From NCBI GenBank assembly GCA_036557705.1, contig DATBHB010000138.1, forward strand, positions 21,229-85,228: DNA of 64,000 nt. Direction: 5' to 3'. The DNA comes from VAZQ01 sp036557705 (GTDB lineage: Bacteria; Pseudomonadota; Alphaproteobacteria; Rhizobiales; Xanthobacteraceae). Of this stretch, positions 56,597 through 64,000 are shown piece by piece. Every line of letters begins with the position of its first letter. Position 1 is the stretch's first letter. The notes below the pieces were generated by a model. The model saw only the letters and a program-made list of their open reading frames with translations, was not told the origin of the DNA and made no database searches. The position numbers were made by a program, and so were the translations under genes.

Positions 56597-57583
56597 ATGG
56601 CAAAACTGCAGCTGACCTTTGCATCGGCGCTCTACGATCGCATGCAGCCGATCTATACCAAGGAGGTTGAACCGGAGGGCATCGACCTCAATTTCATCCG
56701 CATCGAGCAGCCGCGGCCGATCTTCGACCGGATGTCCGGGGGGCAGGAATTCGATGTCGCCGAATATTCGAGTTCCGAATACGTCCAGCGCTATGCCAAC
56801 AGGCAGTGCCCTTTCGTCGCCATTCCGGTGTTTCCTTCGCGCTGTTTCCGCCACAGCTTCATCGGCATCAACAAGAAATCCGGCATCCAGAAGCCGAAGG
56901 ACCTCGAAGGCAAGCGGATCGGCGTTGCGCTCTACACGATGACCGCCTCGATCTTCATTCGCGGCATTCTCCAGCACGACTACGGCGTCGATTTCTCCAA
57001 CTGCACCTGGGTGCAGGGCGCGATCAACCAGAAGGGCGCGCACGGCTCGCCGACGGTGCTGCCGCTGCTCAAGCCGGTAAAGCTCGAACAGGGGCCGCCG
57101 AACAAGTCGCTCGACGACATGATCCAGGAGGGCGTGATCGACGCTACCATCGGCACCAGCATGCCGGAATCCTTCCGCACCAATCCGAACGTGGCGCGGT
57201 TGTTTCCCGACTACGTGGAGCGCGAGCGCGATCACTACCGGCGCACCAAAATCTATCCGATCATGCATCTCGTTGCGATCAAGAAATCTATCTACGAGAA
57301 ATACCCGTTTGTGGCGACGAGCCTGTTCAACGCCTTCCAGCGCGCCAAGGAAATTGCGCTCACCCGCATGTATAACCAGCGGGCGTTGCGCTACATGCTG
57401 CCCTGGCTGCCGCGCGACATCGACGAGATCTATGAATTCTTCGACGGCGATCCGTGGCCCTACGGCGTCGAGGAGAACCGCCCCACGCTTGAAGCGCTGG
57501 TGCAGTATCTCCAGGACCAGCACCTGATCGCGCAGAAGCCTACCCTCGAAGAACTGTTCGCTCCCGTCTACGGTTTGGAATAA
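56597..57583 (+). CDS. 4,5-dihydroxyphthalate decarboxylase-like protein
   Basis: 328 residues. KLQLTFASALYDRMQPIYTK, FDRMSGGQEFDVAEYSSSEY, FRHSFIGINKKSGIQKPKDL, EGKRIGVALYTMTASIFIRG and YVERERDHYRRTKIYPIMHL follow the Pht5/dihydroxyphthalate decarboxylase pattern (a periplasmic-binding-like fold, without signal peptide here). The lack of a signal peptide favours a cytoplasmic enzyme over an ABC solute-binding protein. Likely removes a carboxylate from an aromatic or ring-cleavage dicarboxylate. Part of the catabolic set around 54-62 kb. Confidence 0.72.
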   Translation: MAKLQLTFASALYDRMQPIYTKEVEPEGIDLNFIRIEQPRPIFDRMSGGQEFDVAEYSSSEYVQRYANRQCPFVAIPVFPSRCFRHSFIGINKKSGIQKPKDLEGKRIGVALYTMTASIFIRGILQHDYGVDFSNCTWVQGAINQKGAHGSPTVLPLLKPVKLEQGPPNKSLDDMIQEGVIDATIGTSMPESFRTNPNVARLFPDYVERERDHYRRTKIYPIMHLVAIKKSIYEKYPFVATSLFNAFQRAKEIALTRMYNQRALRYMLPWLPRDIDEIYEFFDGDPWPYGVEENRPTLEALVQYLQDQHLIAQKPTLEELFAPVYGLE

Positions 57584-57623
57584 CTGTTAGTATGACGAAG
57601 TTGCGCCGATCAATTCATTTTCG

Positions 57624-57741
57624 CCGTCACCCTGAGGTGCTCGCCCGGCCTCTTCGGCCGGGCGAGCCTCGAAGGGCGGCGACCGCCATCCTTCGAGGCT
57701 CGCGCGCGTGAAGAACGCGCGCTCGCTCCTCAGGATGACGG
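57624..57741. repeat. Palindromic repeats, CCTTCGAGGCTCGC family
   Basis: Two units: CACCCTGAGGTGCTCGCCCG, with hairpin GGCCTCTTCGGCC and CGAGCCTCGAAGG, then ATCCTTCGAGGCTCGCGCGC with GCGCTCGCTCCTCAGGATGAC. Opposite orientation of the two units. Confidence 0.65.
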
Positions 57742-57799
57742 CTGGACATACGGCGTCGATTAAATCTAATTGAAACGAACTCCAGCGGATCAATAACAA

Positions 57800-58561
57800 A
57801 TGGCCAGTCTCGAAAACCTCATCCAGGATCTCGTCATCGCCAACCGCATCCTCGCCAAGGAAGACGTGGTCGACGCCTATGGCCATGTGAGCGTGCGCCA
57901 TCCCGACAATCCTCGCCGCTTCTTCATCTCGCGCTCGCTCGCGCCTGAACTGATCGAGAAGCAGGATATCGTTGAGCTCGACCTCGAGGGCCAGCCGGTC
58001 CGCGACGAGAAGCGCTCGCTCTATCTCGAGCGCTTCATCCATGCGGCGATCTATGAGCAGCGCCCGGATGTGATGGCCGTGGTGCACGCCCATGCCGAGG
58101 ACATTCTGCCGTTCGGCATCGCCAAGGCAGTGCCGCTGCGGCCGGTGATCCATTCCGGCAGCTTCATCGGCATGAAAGTCCCGGTCTGGGATATCGCCGA
58201 CAAGTTCGGCGATACCAACATCCTCGTCACCAACATGGAGCAGGGGCGCGATCTCGCCAAATGCCTGGGCGCGAATCCCGTAGCGCTGATGAGCGCTCAC
58301 GGCTTTGCCTCGGCGGCGCGCACGCTCATCGAGGTGGTGCGGATGTCGGTGTTTCTGCCGCGCAATGCCCGCGCCCTGATGCGGGCCAAGATGCTGGGCG
58401 GCGAGATCCGCTACCTCACCCAGGGCGAGATCGACGCGCGCAATGCCGGTTACAGCCCCTATTCGACCGAGACCTGGCGCGCCTGGGAATACTGGGCCAG
58501 CAAGGCCGGCTGCAGCCACATGCTCACGCGTCCCGACGGCGGGCATGTGCATAAGAAATAA
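57800..58561 (+). CDS. Class II aldolase/adducin-family protein
   Basis: 253 residues. Zinc ligands: the HAHAED motif in MAVVHAHAEDILPFG (His-x-His) and the third His in VALMSAHGFASAARTL. SLAPELIEKQDIVELDLEGQ and SRSLAPELIEK are the substrate-binding part. Relatives include fuculose- and rhamnulose-phosphate aldolases and the aromatic decarboxylases PhtC/3,4-dihydroxyphthalate decarboxylase. Given the neighbours, aromatic or pyridine-dicarboxylate decarboxylation is plausible but not proven. Confidence 0.8.
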   Translation: MASLENLIQDLVIANRILAKEDVVDAYGHVSVRHPDNPRRFFISRSLAPELIEKQDIVELDLEGQPVRDEKRSLYLERFIHAAIYEQRPDVMAVVHAHAEDILPFGIAKAVPLRPVIHSGSFIGMKVPVWDIADKFGDTNILVTNMEQGRDLAKCLGANPVALMSAHGFASAARTLIEVVRMSVFLPRNARALMRAKMLGGEIRYLTQGEIDARNAGYSPYSTETWRAWEYWASKAGCSHMLTRPDGGHVHKK

Positions 58562-58564
58562 GGC

Positions 58565-58722
58565 GTAGGGTGGGTTAGCGCGGCCCGTACATCGCGGGCT
58601 GTGGCGTGATGTTGATCCGCGCGTAACCCACCGATTGTTTGAGAGTGAGCCGGCGGGTTACGGCGCGCCGAACGCGGTGAGCGGACAGGCCAGTCGCGAA
58701 TGGCGCGCCTAACCCGCCCTAC
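58565..58722. repeat. REP-type palindromic element (GTAGGGTGGGTTAGCG variant)
   Basis: Left GTAGGGTGGGTTAGCGCGGC, right GGCGCGCCTAACCCGCCCTAC, with inner GTAACCCACCG and CGGCGGGTTAC arms. Between the aldolase and the second FAH gene. Confidence 0.65.
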
Positions 58723-58739
58723 GGGGCTGGAGAACACCC

Positions 58740-59585
58740 ATGAAACTCGCAAGCTACATTGCTGACGGCAAACCCGCGTTCGGGGCGGTCGTCGGCGACG
58801 GCGTCGTCACCATGAACGATCGGCTCGGCTCCCGTTATGCGGACCTGCGCGCGGCCATTGCCGGCGGCGCCATCGCCGAGATGCGCCGCCTTGCCGAGGG
58901 CGCCGCGCCCGATCGGAAGCTCTCGGGTTTGCGGTTTCTGCCGGCGATCCCGAATCCGGAAAAGATCATGTGCGTCGGCATCAACTACAAATCGCACGCC
59001 GCCGAGCACGGCGCCGAGGCGCCGAAGCTGCCCAACATCTTTACCCGCTTCATCAACACGCTCGTTGCCCACGAAGGCGAAATGATCCGGCCGAAAGTGT
59101 CGACCAGTTTCGACTTCGAGGGCGAGCTTGCGCTGGTCATCGGCCGCGCCGGCCGCCACATCGCGCCGGAAGATGCGCTTGCGCATGTGGCGGGCTATAC
59201 CTGTTTCTGCGACGCGACGGTGCGCGACTTCACCAAATATTCGCTGGTGGCGTCGAAAAATTTTGCCGGCACCGGCCCGCTCGGGCCTTGGATCGTGACC
59301 AGCGACGACATCCCCGACCCGACGCGGCTCACCCTCGTCACGCGGCTCAACGGCCAGGAAATGCAGCGCTCGGGCACCGACATGCTGATCCATTCGATTC
59401 CGGCGATCATCGCTTTCTGCTCGGTGTTCACGCCGCTTTCGCCCGGCGACATCATCGCCACCGGAACGCCCGACGGCATTGGCGCCAAGCGCACCCCACC
59501 GGTATGGATGAAGGCGGGCGATGTGCTCGAAATCGAGATCGACCGGATCGGCACGCTGCGCACCACAATCGCGGACGAGAGCTGA
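58740..59585 (+). CDS. Fumarylacetoacetate hydrolase (FAH) family protein
   Basis: 281 residues. PEKIMCVGINYKSHAAEHG has the canonical His-Glu pair (H-A-A-E), followed by LPNIFTRFINTLVA, the metal site STSFDFEGELALVIGRAGRH, DATVRDFTKYS and SPGDIIATGTPDGIGAKRTP. A standard hydrolase of acylpyruvates or ring-cleavage products. It resembles its neighbour at 55180 at a moderate level, so the two may act on successive or similar intermediates. Confidence 0.88.
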   Translation: MKLASYIADGKPAFGAVVGDGVVTMNDRLGSRYADLRAAIAGGAIAEMRRLAEGAAPDRKLSGLRFLPAIPNPEKIMCVGINYKSHAAEHGAEAPKLPNIFTRFINTLVAHEGEMIRPKVSTSFDFEGELALVIGRAGRHIAPEDALAHVAGYTCFCDATVRDFTKYSLVASKNFAGTGPLGPWIVTSDDIPDPTRLTLVTRLNGQEMQRSGTDMLIHSIPAIIAFCSVFTPLSPGDIIATGTPDGIGAKRTPPVWMKAGDVLEIEIDRIGTLRTTIADES

Positions 59586-59607
59586 CGGCGCCTGAGAAGG
59601 GGGTTCC

Positions 59608-59775
59608 GTAGGGTGGGCAAAGGCGCGGTCCACACGCACAAGCCGGGCTACACGTAGAAAAGAGCGCCGTGCCCACGCGTGCGCGGACCGCGTGGGCATC
59701 AAGGGCGTTTACGCCCGTCTTTCGACGGGCTATGGCAGCACGCGCTTAAGCGCGTTGCGCCTTTGCCCACCCTAC
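59608..59775. repeat. REP-type palindromic element (GTAGGGTGGGCAA family)
   Basis: Left GTAGGGTGGGCAAAGGCGCG, right TTGCGCCTTTGCCCACCCTAC. It includes the nested mini-palindrome at 59696-59735 and an AGCGCC-GTGCCCACGCG inner pair. Confidence 0.75.
59696..59735. repeat. Nested mini-palindrome, copy 4 (inverted)
   Basis: On the minus strand CCATAGCCCGTCGAAAGACG, then GGCGTAAACGCCCTTGATGC. The stem has changed to GCCCGTC-GAAA-GACGGGC with compensating bases, one loop A longer. Confidence 0.6.
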
Positions 59776-60026
59776 ACAGCCGCCGGTCCAAACCGCCGCA
59801 GGGCATCGGCTCGACAAAATCCGGCCGATCGGCTAAGCAAAGGGAGCCGAAAGTCGGCCAGCTGACGTGTTTGAAACTGTCATGGAGGTTCGGCCCGTAG
59901 CAATTTCTGCTGCCCGTACCCCGATCTCAAGCTAGGTTCAAAAACAAAAAAGCTCGCGCAAGGCCTGTTCGGGCACCGCGGGCAAACATGCGCGTTGTAT
60001 ACGCGCTGCCTTCGAGAGGGACGTCT

Positions 60027-62123
60027 ATGGAAGCCGACATGCTTCAGGCGGCAGGCCATGCCCTGCTGATCATCCTCGATCCGGTTCGCCTGGCCTACCT
60101 CTTCGGAGGGGTCTGCATGGGTCTGGCACTTGGCATTTTGCCGGGGATCGGCGGCATTGCCGGACTGGCGCTGCTGCTGCCGTTCACCTTCAACATGGAT
60201 ACCGCGGCCGCATTCGCCCTCCTCCTGGGCATGGGCTCGACCACGACCACGGCCGATCCGATCTCGGCCATCCTGTTCGGTGCCCCCGGCCACGCCGCGT
60301 CCGCCGCGACGACGCTCGACGGCTACCCGATGACGAAGCGGGGAGAGGCCGGCCGTGCCCTCGGCGCCTCCTACATGTCGGCGATGATCGGCGGCCTGTT
60401 CGGCGCCCTCCTGATGGGCGTCTCGCTGCCGCTGTTGCGTCCGATCATCCTGTTCATGGGGTCGCCGGAACTGCTCGCGATTGCGGTCTTCGGCATCTCG
60501 ATGGTCTCGTCGCTCTCCGGCAATGCGCCGCTGCGCGGTCTCACCGCGGCCTGTTTCGGGCTGATGTTGGCCATGATCGGCACCGACCCGCAGTCGGGCA
60601 CGCTGCGCTGGACCATGGATACCCTTTACCTCTGGGACGGTCTCCCGATCGTGCCGGTCACGCTGGGCATTTTTGCCCTGCCGGAACTTTGCGATCTTGC
60701 CATCGGCCGCAAGGCGGTGGTCGAGGCCGGCAAGACGATCGACACCAAGACCGGCATGTGGCTCGGCATCCGAGATTGTTTCCGGCACTGGTTCCTCATC
60801 CTGCGCTGTTCCTGGCTTGGAGCTGCGCTCGGCGCCATTCCGGGCATCGGGGTCGCCGTCATCGATTGGATTGCCTACGGCCACGCGCTGCGCACCGAAA
60901 AAGGAGCGACCAAGACCTTCGGCACCGGCGACGTCCGCGGCGTGATCGCGGCGGAAAGCTCGACCAACGCCCGTGAAGGCGGTCATCTGGTACCCACGGT
61001 CGCCTTCGGGGTGCCCAGCAGCGCCGGCATGGCGATCCTGCTCGGCGCCTTCCTGATTCACGGCCTGGTACCGGGGCCGGACATGCTCACCAAGCACCTC
61101 GACATCACCTATTCGATGGTGTGGAGCATTGCCATCGCCAATATCCTCGGCTCCGGCCTGTGCTTTACCTTCAGCGGCTATCTCGCGAAGCTCGCGACGC
61201 TGCGTTACACGCTGATCATGCCGTGCGTGCTCAGCCTCATCTATATCGGGGCGTTCGAGCACACGCGGAACTGGGGCGATCTCTATTCGCTGCTGTTCTT
61301 CGGCATGCTTGGCTGGGCGATGAAGCACTATAAGTGGCCGCGGCCGCCGCTGGTGCTCGGTTTCATTCTCGGCGGCATCCTCGAGCGCTACATGTTCATA
61401 TCGATCGAGCGTTACGGCATCGAATGGATGTATCGCCCGATCGTCATCGTCATGTTCATCCTCTCGGCTTTGACGCTGATGCGGCCGGTGCTCCAGGACA
61501 TTCGCGAACATCACGGCATCAAGGCCATGCTCACCAGTTTCGGCACGCCGCGCTGGTCGCCCGATAACGTGTTTCCGGCCGGAATGCTGTGCCTGTTCGT
61601 GGCGATGCTGGCGACCTCGGTCAATTGGCCGTTCGAAGCCAAGATCATCCCGACCATTGTCGGGATAGGCGCAGTCATCGCCTGCAGCCTCAGCCTCGCC
61701 AACGACGTATTCAACAAGCGCGCGCGCGAAGCCATGGCTGCGGCGGCGGCTGGGGCGGGAATTCCGGGCAGTCCGGGCAGCGGTCCGGCCATGCCGGTCT
61801 CACAGAAAATCCATATGGACATCGAGTCCAAGACCGCGCACGTGCCGGGACCCGTTATTCTCATCCGCGGCTTCATGTTCTTCGGCTGGATGGTGGCGTT
61901 TCTGTGCTCGATGGCGGTCATCGGGCTCATTCCGACGGTGCCGATTTTCGTCATCGCCTATATGCGGCTCGAAGGCCCGGAGAAATGGCACCATGCCATT
62001 ATCATGGCGCTGGTGATGATGACGCTGATCTACGTCGTGTTCGATCAGCTGCTCACCATTCCCTGGCCGCAGACTTTGCTCGGCACCTATTTCCCGTGGT
62101 TCCACATCATCCCGAGCGTGTAA
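60027..62123 (+). CDS. Tripartite tricarboxylate transporter, TctA-TctB fusion
   Basis: 698 residues from ATG 60027, after GAGAGGG. The TctA part (~1-500) has the classical LALGILPGIGGIAGLALLLP, TTTTADPISAILFGAPG and HLVPTVAFGVPSSAGMAILL motifs with ~12 membrane helices. From ~residue 520 a TctB-like four-helix domain follows (MLCLFVAMLATSVNWPFEAK; GFMFFGWMVAFLCSMAVIGL), ending ITIPWPQTLLG and YFPW. Both membrane subunits of the tripartite tricarboxylate transporter are thus one polypeptide. The TctC solute-binding protein is not in the window. Probably imports a di/tricarboxylate for the catabolic set upstream. Confidence 0.85.
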   Translation: MEADMLQAAGHALLIILDPVRLAYLFGGVCMGLALGILPGIGGIAGLALLLPFTFNMDTAAAFALLLGMGSTTTTADPISAILFGAPGHAASAATTLDGYPMTKRGEAGRALGASYMSAMIGGLFGALLMGVSLPLLRPIILFMGSPELLAIAVFGISMVSSLSGNAPLRGLTAACFGLMLAMIGTDPQSGTLRWTMDTLYLWDGLPIVPVTLGIFALPELCDLAIGRKAVVEAGKTIDTKTGMWLGIRDCFRHWFLILRCSWLGAALGAIPGIGVAVIDWIAYGHALRTEKGATKTFGTGDVRGVIAAESSTNAREGGHLVPTVAFGVPSSAGMAILLGAFLIHGLVPGPDMLTKHLDITYSMVWSIAIANILGSGLCFTFSGYLAKLATLRYTLIMPCVLSLIYIGAFEHTRNWGDLYSLLFFGMLGWAMKHYKWPRPPLVLGFILGGILERYMFISIERYGIEWMYRPIVIVMFILSALTLMRPVLQDIREHHGIKAMLTSFGTPRWSPDNVFPAGMLCLFVAMLATSVNWPFEAKIIPTIVGIGAVIACSLSLANDVFNKRAREAMAAAAAGAGIPGSPGSGPAMPVSQKIHMDIESKTAHVPGPVILIRGFMFFGWMVAFLCSMAVIGLIPTVPIFVIAYMRLEGPEKWHHAIIMALVMMTLIYVVFDQLLTIPWPQTLLGTYFPWFHIIPSV

Positions 62124-62155
62124 CATGAGGCGGCCCAGGCCTGGGCCGCCTCATG
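62124..62155 (+). terminator. Perfect 32-bp palindrome after the TctAB gene
   Basis: CATGAGGCGGCCCAGG (62124-62139) directly followed by its reverse complement CCTGGGCCGCCTCATG (62140-62155), starting one base after the TAA stop. There is no T-run, so it may be a 3'-end stabilising hairpin or a Rho-dependent stop rather than an intrinsic terminator. Confidence 0.55.
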
Positions 62156-62182
62156 ATGGTTCGAGACGGCGCCCGCCGTTTT

Positions 62183-62212
62183 GCAGGGGCGGGTTGGAAA
62201 ACCCGCCCCTGC
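62183..62212 (+). terminator. Second strong hairpin, GGGGCGGGTT type
   Basis: GCAGGGGCGGGTT (62183-62195), loop GGAA (62196-62199), AACCCGCCCCTGC (62200-62212), a perfect 13-bp stem, 27 bases after the first palindrome. It could end convergent transcripts of the plus-strand tct gene and the minus-strand gene at 62244. Confidence 0.5.
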
Positions 62213-62243
62213 CGGCGCCCGCATCCTCACATGAGGGCCTCAG

Positions 62244-62498
62244 CTAGGCAGCTATGCTGGCTTGCGTCTCGCTCTGCGGAGCAGGCGAATTGCGATAGAC
62301 GCCGAGCACAAAGAGGCGAATCGCAGACGACAGGTTTCCGTGCTGCCGATTTGCATCGATGCTGCCCACAAGGCTCGACAAGGTCTCGTTGCGCTTGCGC
62401 GCGATTTCCCGCAAAGCCAGCCAGAAGGCGTCTTCGAGACTCACACTCGTCTTGTAGCCGTCAATGACAATAGAACGCTTGCAGATGGATGATTTCAT
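62244..62498 (-). CDS. Ribbon-helix-helix domain protein
   Basis: 84 residues from ATG 62498, preceded by GGGGGGACAAG. MKSSICKRSIVIDGYKTSVS with LEDAFWLALREIARKRNETL is the RHH_4-type fold found in small DNA-binding proteins of Rhizobiales. The longer in-frame start at 62576 is less likely. No toxin partner is visible. The function is presumably transcriptional regulation. Confidence 0.72.
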   Translation of the reverse strand: MKSSICKRSIVIDGYKTSVSLEDAFWLALREIARKRNETLSSLVGSIDANRQHGNLSSAIRLFVLGVYRNSPAPQSETQASIAA

Positions 62499-62845
62499 GG
62501 CTTGTCCCCCCGCGCCAGATTGCCAATGATTATCCAAGCCTTGGGTCATAATTGTGACTGACTCGCAGCAGTTCACGGACGAAAGCGAGGCTCAATTCAT
62601 CTCGGAGGATTGAGTTACCATTCTGGCGTGCCCTTTGCGGCCCGCACGATTTCACTTGTGATTTTTTCGATAGCAACCGGCGCAAGCCCCAGACCGGGGT
62701 ACCTCACCGATGTTCTCTGGCAAGGTCGTGAAGAATACTTGCGCCTGTCAAGAGCCGCCGAGCGTGAATCGGCGGCACACCCTTCGCCTCGAGTGAACGG
62801 AACTAACACATACGCACAAATCAGGGCCGAACCTTTTCCCATGGG
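62499..62845. other. Gene-poor stretch
   Basis: A frame on the minus strand (62615-62842) and one on the plus strand (62610-62957) overlap each other. Neither has a convincing start or motif. No hairpin or repeat was identified. Confidence 0.3.
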
Positions 62846-63370
62846 TCAACAACAAACAAAAGCTGCCCGGTTCCTTGCTCGCCTTTTTGCCGGGCAGCCC
62901 AAGGTACTCACGCCGCCAAGGCCCCTTCCGTGCGATTGTCGCCCACGGCGGCCATGATATCTGGCCTCACGTGCGCCATCGCGCAAATAGGCTGCAGCGG
63001 AGCCAACCGCTAATACCCCGCCAAGCAAATAAGCCATAGTTAGCCAGAACAGGGCGAATCCAAACACGAAAACATTGAGCCGAAAATTTCCGCGCACAAT
63101 TGTCTGGGACCCGGCGCGGCAAATCTTGGCAGCGAACACGTGAACAAAGCTATTGCCGGACATTGGGAGACGCCCGATTCCCCATCGGGTCAGCTTGAAT
63201 TTGTTCCCGGAGACTGAAACCGAAATGCCAGGATGGAAAATATTGTCTAACAGGCCGCCTTCGTGCAGTTCCTCAATTTTACTCGCCGGATCCGCCCGGG
63301 GAGACACCAAATCCCACACGTATGGCCCATTGTAAAAAATGCCGGTTATTGTCTTGAGGCCAAATTTCAC
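62846..63370 (-). CDS. Membrane protein of unknown function
   Basis: 174 residues. The soluble N-terminal ~90 residues (GIFYNGPYVWDLVSPRADPA; GNKFKLTRWGIGRLPMSGNS) lead to two hydrophobic stretches, VFVFGFALFWLTMAYLLGGV and the following AVGSAAAY. The pattern 'soluble beta-rich part, ...GNFRLN..., then membrane hairpin' resembles the protein at 4695. The last ~45 residues (RRGRQSHGRGLGGVSTLGCP) look unrelated to a normal protein end, suggesting a frameshift near 63000. Confidence 0.5.
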   Translation of the reverse strand: MKFGLKTITGIFYNGPYVWDLVSPRADPASKIEELHEGGLLDNIFHPGISVSVSGNKFKLTRWGIGRLPMSGNSFVHVFAAKICRAGSQTIVRGNFRLNVFVFGFALFWLTMAYLLGGVLAVGSAAAYLRDGAREARYHGRRGRQSHGRGLGGVSTLGCPAKRRARNRAAFVCC

Positions 63371-63594
63371 GAAAATCAGTTCCCTAGTGAGTCAATTGGC
63401 GCGCCAATCTGAAGAGAAGAAAGCGCATAGGACGAAGGCCAGCAGCCCACCAATCGCCAACATCTTTTGAGCGATCAACAGCCTTCGCTCGCTCTTTGCT
63501 AAGCCACTCAGGCAAAAGCCATTTGGCGATGGCGGTCCCGACAGTAGTGCCAGACTACCGCATTACAACAACTTAGACTGTCAAACGGCTCTAA
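63371..63594. other. Gene-free stretch
   Basis: No supported frame. It contains the presumed promoter of the minus-strand gene ending at 62846. No clear boxes or repeats were seen. Confidence 0.3.
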
Positions 63595-64000
63595 CCGGAG
63601 CCACGGGCGCTAAAGGCAAATTCCCAGGCTGTAAAACGTGTCAGTGCACCCCTGATTCTGCCCTTGCCCCCCGCTCGGGCAAAAACCCGGTGTAATGAAG
63701 GGGCCGCGCCCCATAGCCTTCTGGCCCTCGCTGGCAAACTGGCGGCGTTGCACCCCACCCCCGCCCCCGATGTGGACTGGCTAGACCGACGCCCGGACGG
63801 CTATTTCTTGGCTTCGTACCCCAGGCGCGAGCCATCGGTGTGTCGGCTGTTGAAGGATCGTGAAAGAGGAACATTTGTGGTGGTTGTGAAACACGCCAAG
63901 CGCCAGTTGCCGTCCATCAAAATCCGTAACGAAGATTGGAATGGGACCCCACAGAAACGCGGCATCCTTTACTACGCTACTGCACTTGGTTTGAGCGACG
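63595..64000 (+). CDS. Open frame running off the right edge, unknown protein
   Basis: From the stop at 63592 the frame stays open to the window end. It reads protein-like from about 63710: SLLALAGKLAALHPTPAPDV, WLDRRPDGYFLASYPRREPS, then ERGTFVVVVKHAKRQLPSIK and IRNEDWNGTPQKRGILYYAT. No ATG is available in frame; TTG at 63664 or 63748 could start it, or the 5' end is eroded. No family is recognised. Confidence 0.35.

Noticed and set aside
59880..61514. 544-residue frame on the minus strand
   Set aside because: Antisense to the TctAB gene; rich in His, Arg and Gln as expected from a reversed membrane-protein gene.
62610..62957. 115-residue plus-strand frame
   Set aside because: It overlaps a similar minus-strand frame and the 62846 gene, with no motif or plausible start.

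Overview
The window comes from a GC-rich alphaproteobacterium, most likely of the order Hyphomicrobiales (Rhizobiales) and close to Bradyrhizobium. Several things point there: an Irr iron/heme regulator with both a GCPW heme motif and a His triplet, a CcrM-type GANTC methyltransferase with GANTC sites at its own start, the irr / fabA-fabB-fabI arrangement, the rimP-nusA-ylxR-infB-rbfA-truB-rpsO-pnp operon, and very many intergenic palindromic repeats. This assignment is inference from gene content; no 16S or tRNA gene was recognised here.

Layout. 1-7.2 kb is an accessory stretch: the 3' end of a ThuA-like gene, then secreted, lipoprotein and small membrane proteins of unknown function and a twice-frameshifted gene. 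It is bounded by two pieces of what looks like one vapC toxin gene (451-669 and 6786-6944), with the vapB-type antitoxin beside the second. 7.2-11.1 kb holds an S9 peptidase and a gamma-glutamyltranspeptidase. 11.1-19.1 kb holds surface-polysaccharide genes (a glycosyltransferase, an ABC-2 export permease, an undecaprenyl-phosphate sugar transferase), a zinc metalloprotease, ccrM and a MoeB/ThiF enzyme. 19.3-24.8 kb holds a D-2-hydroxyacid dehydrogenase, an SH3 protein, irr and, divergently, the unsaturated fatty-acid genes fabA-fabB-fabI. 24.8-29.9 kb is mixed (NodS-like methyltransferase, membrane proteins, SRAP, cupin) and partly degenerate.

29.9-40.2 kb is the canonical translation/transcription operon on the minus strand, with a promoter and an intrinsic terminator (apparent attenuator) ahead of rimP. 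40.4-50.1 kb continues with DUF2336, trmB, metK, an XRE regulator, lnt, a CBS-domain protein, ybeY, phoH and miaB, mostly tightly packed or overlapping. 51-53.8 kb has a RecD-like helicase, an alpha/beta hydrolase and an orphan antitoxin. 54.3-62.1 kb looks like a catabolic gene set: a DapA-like lyase/aldolase, two FAH-family hydrolases, a dihydroxyphthalate-decarboxylase-like protein, a class II aldolase and a fused TctA-TctB carboxylate transporter. 62.2-64 kb is again accessory.

The most distinctive signal is the repeat layer. At least three families of palindromic elements (ends GTAGGGTGGGCAAA, CCTTCGAGGCTCGC and CTAGTGT) fill intergenic gaps. One pair flanks the wreck of a REP-associated tyrosine transposase (RAYT). 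A ~38-bp mini-palindrome is nested inside several of the larger repeats, and repeat ends provide the stop codons of several genes.
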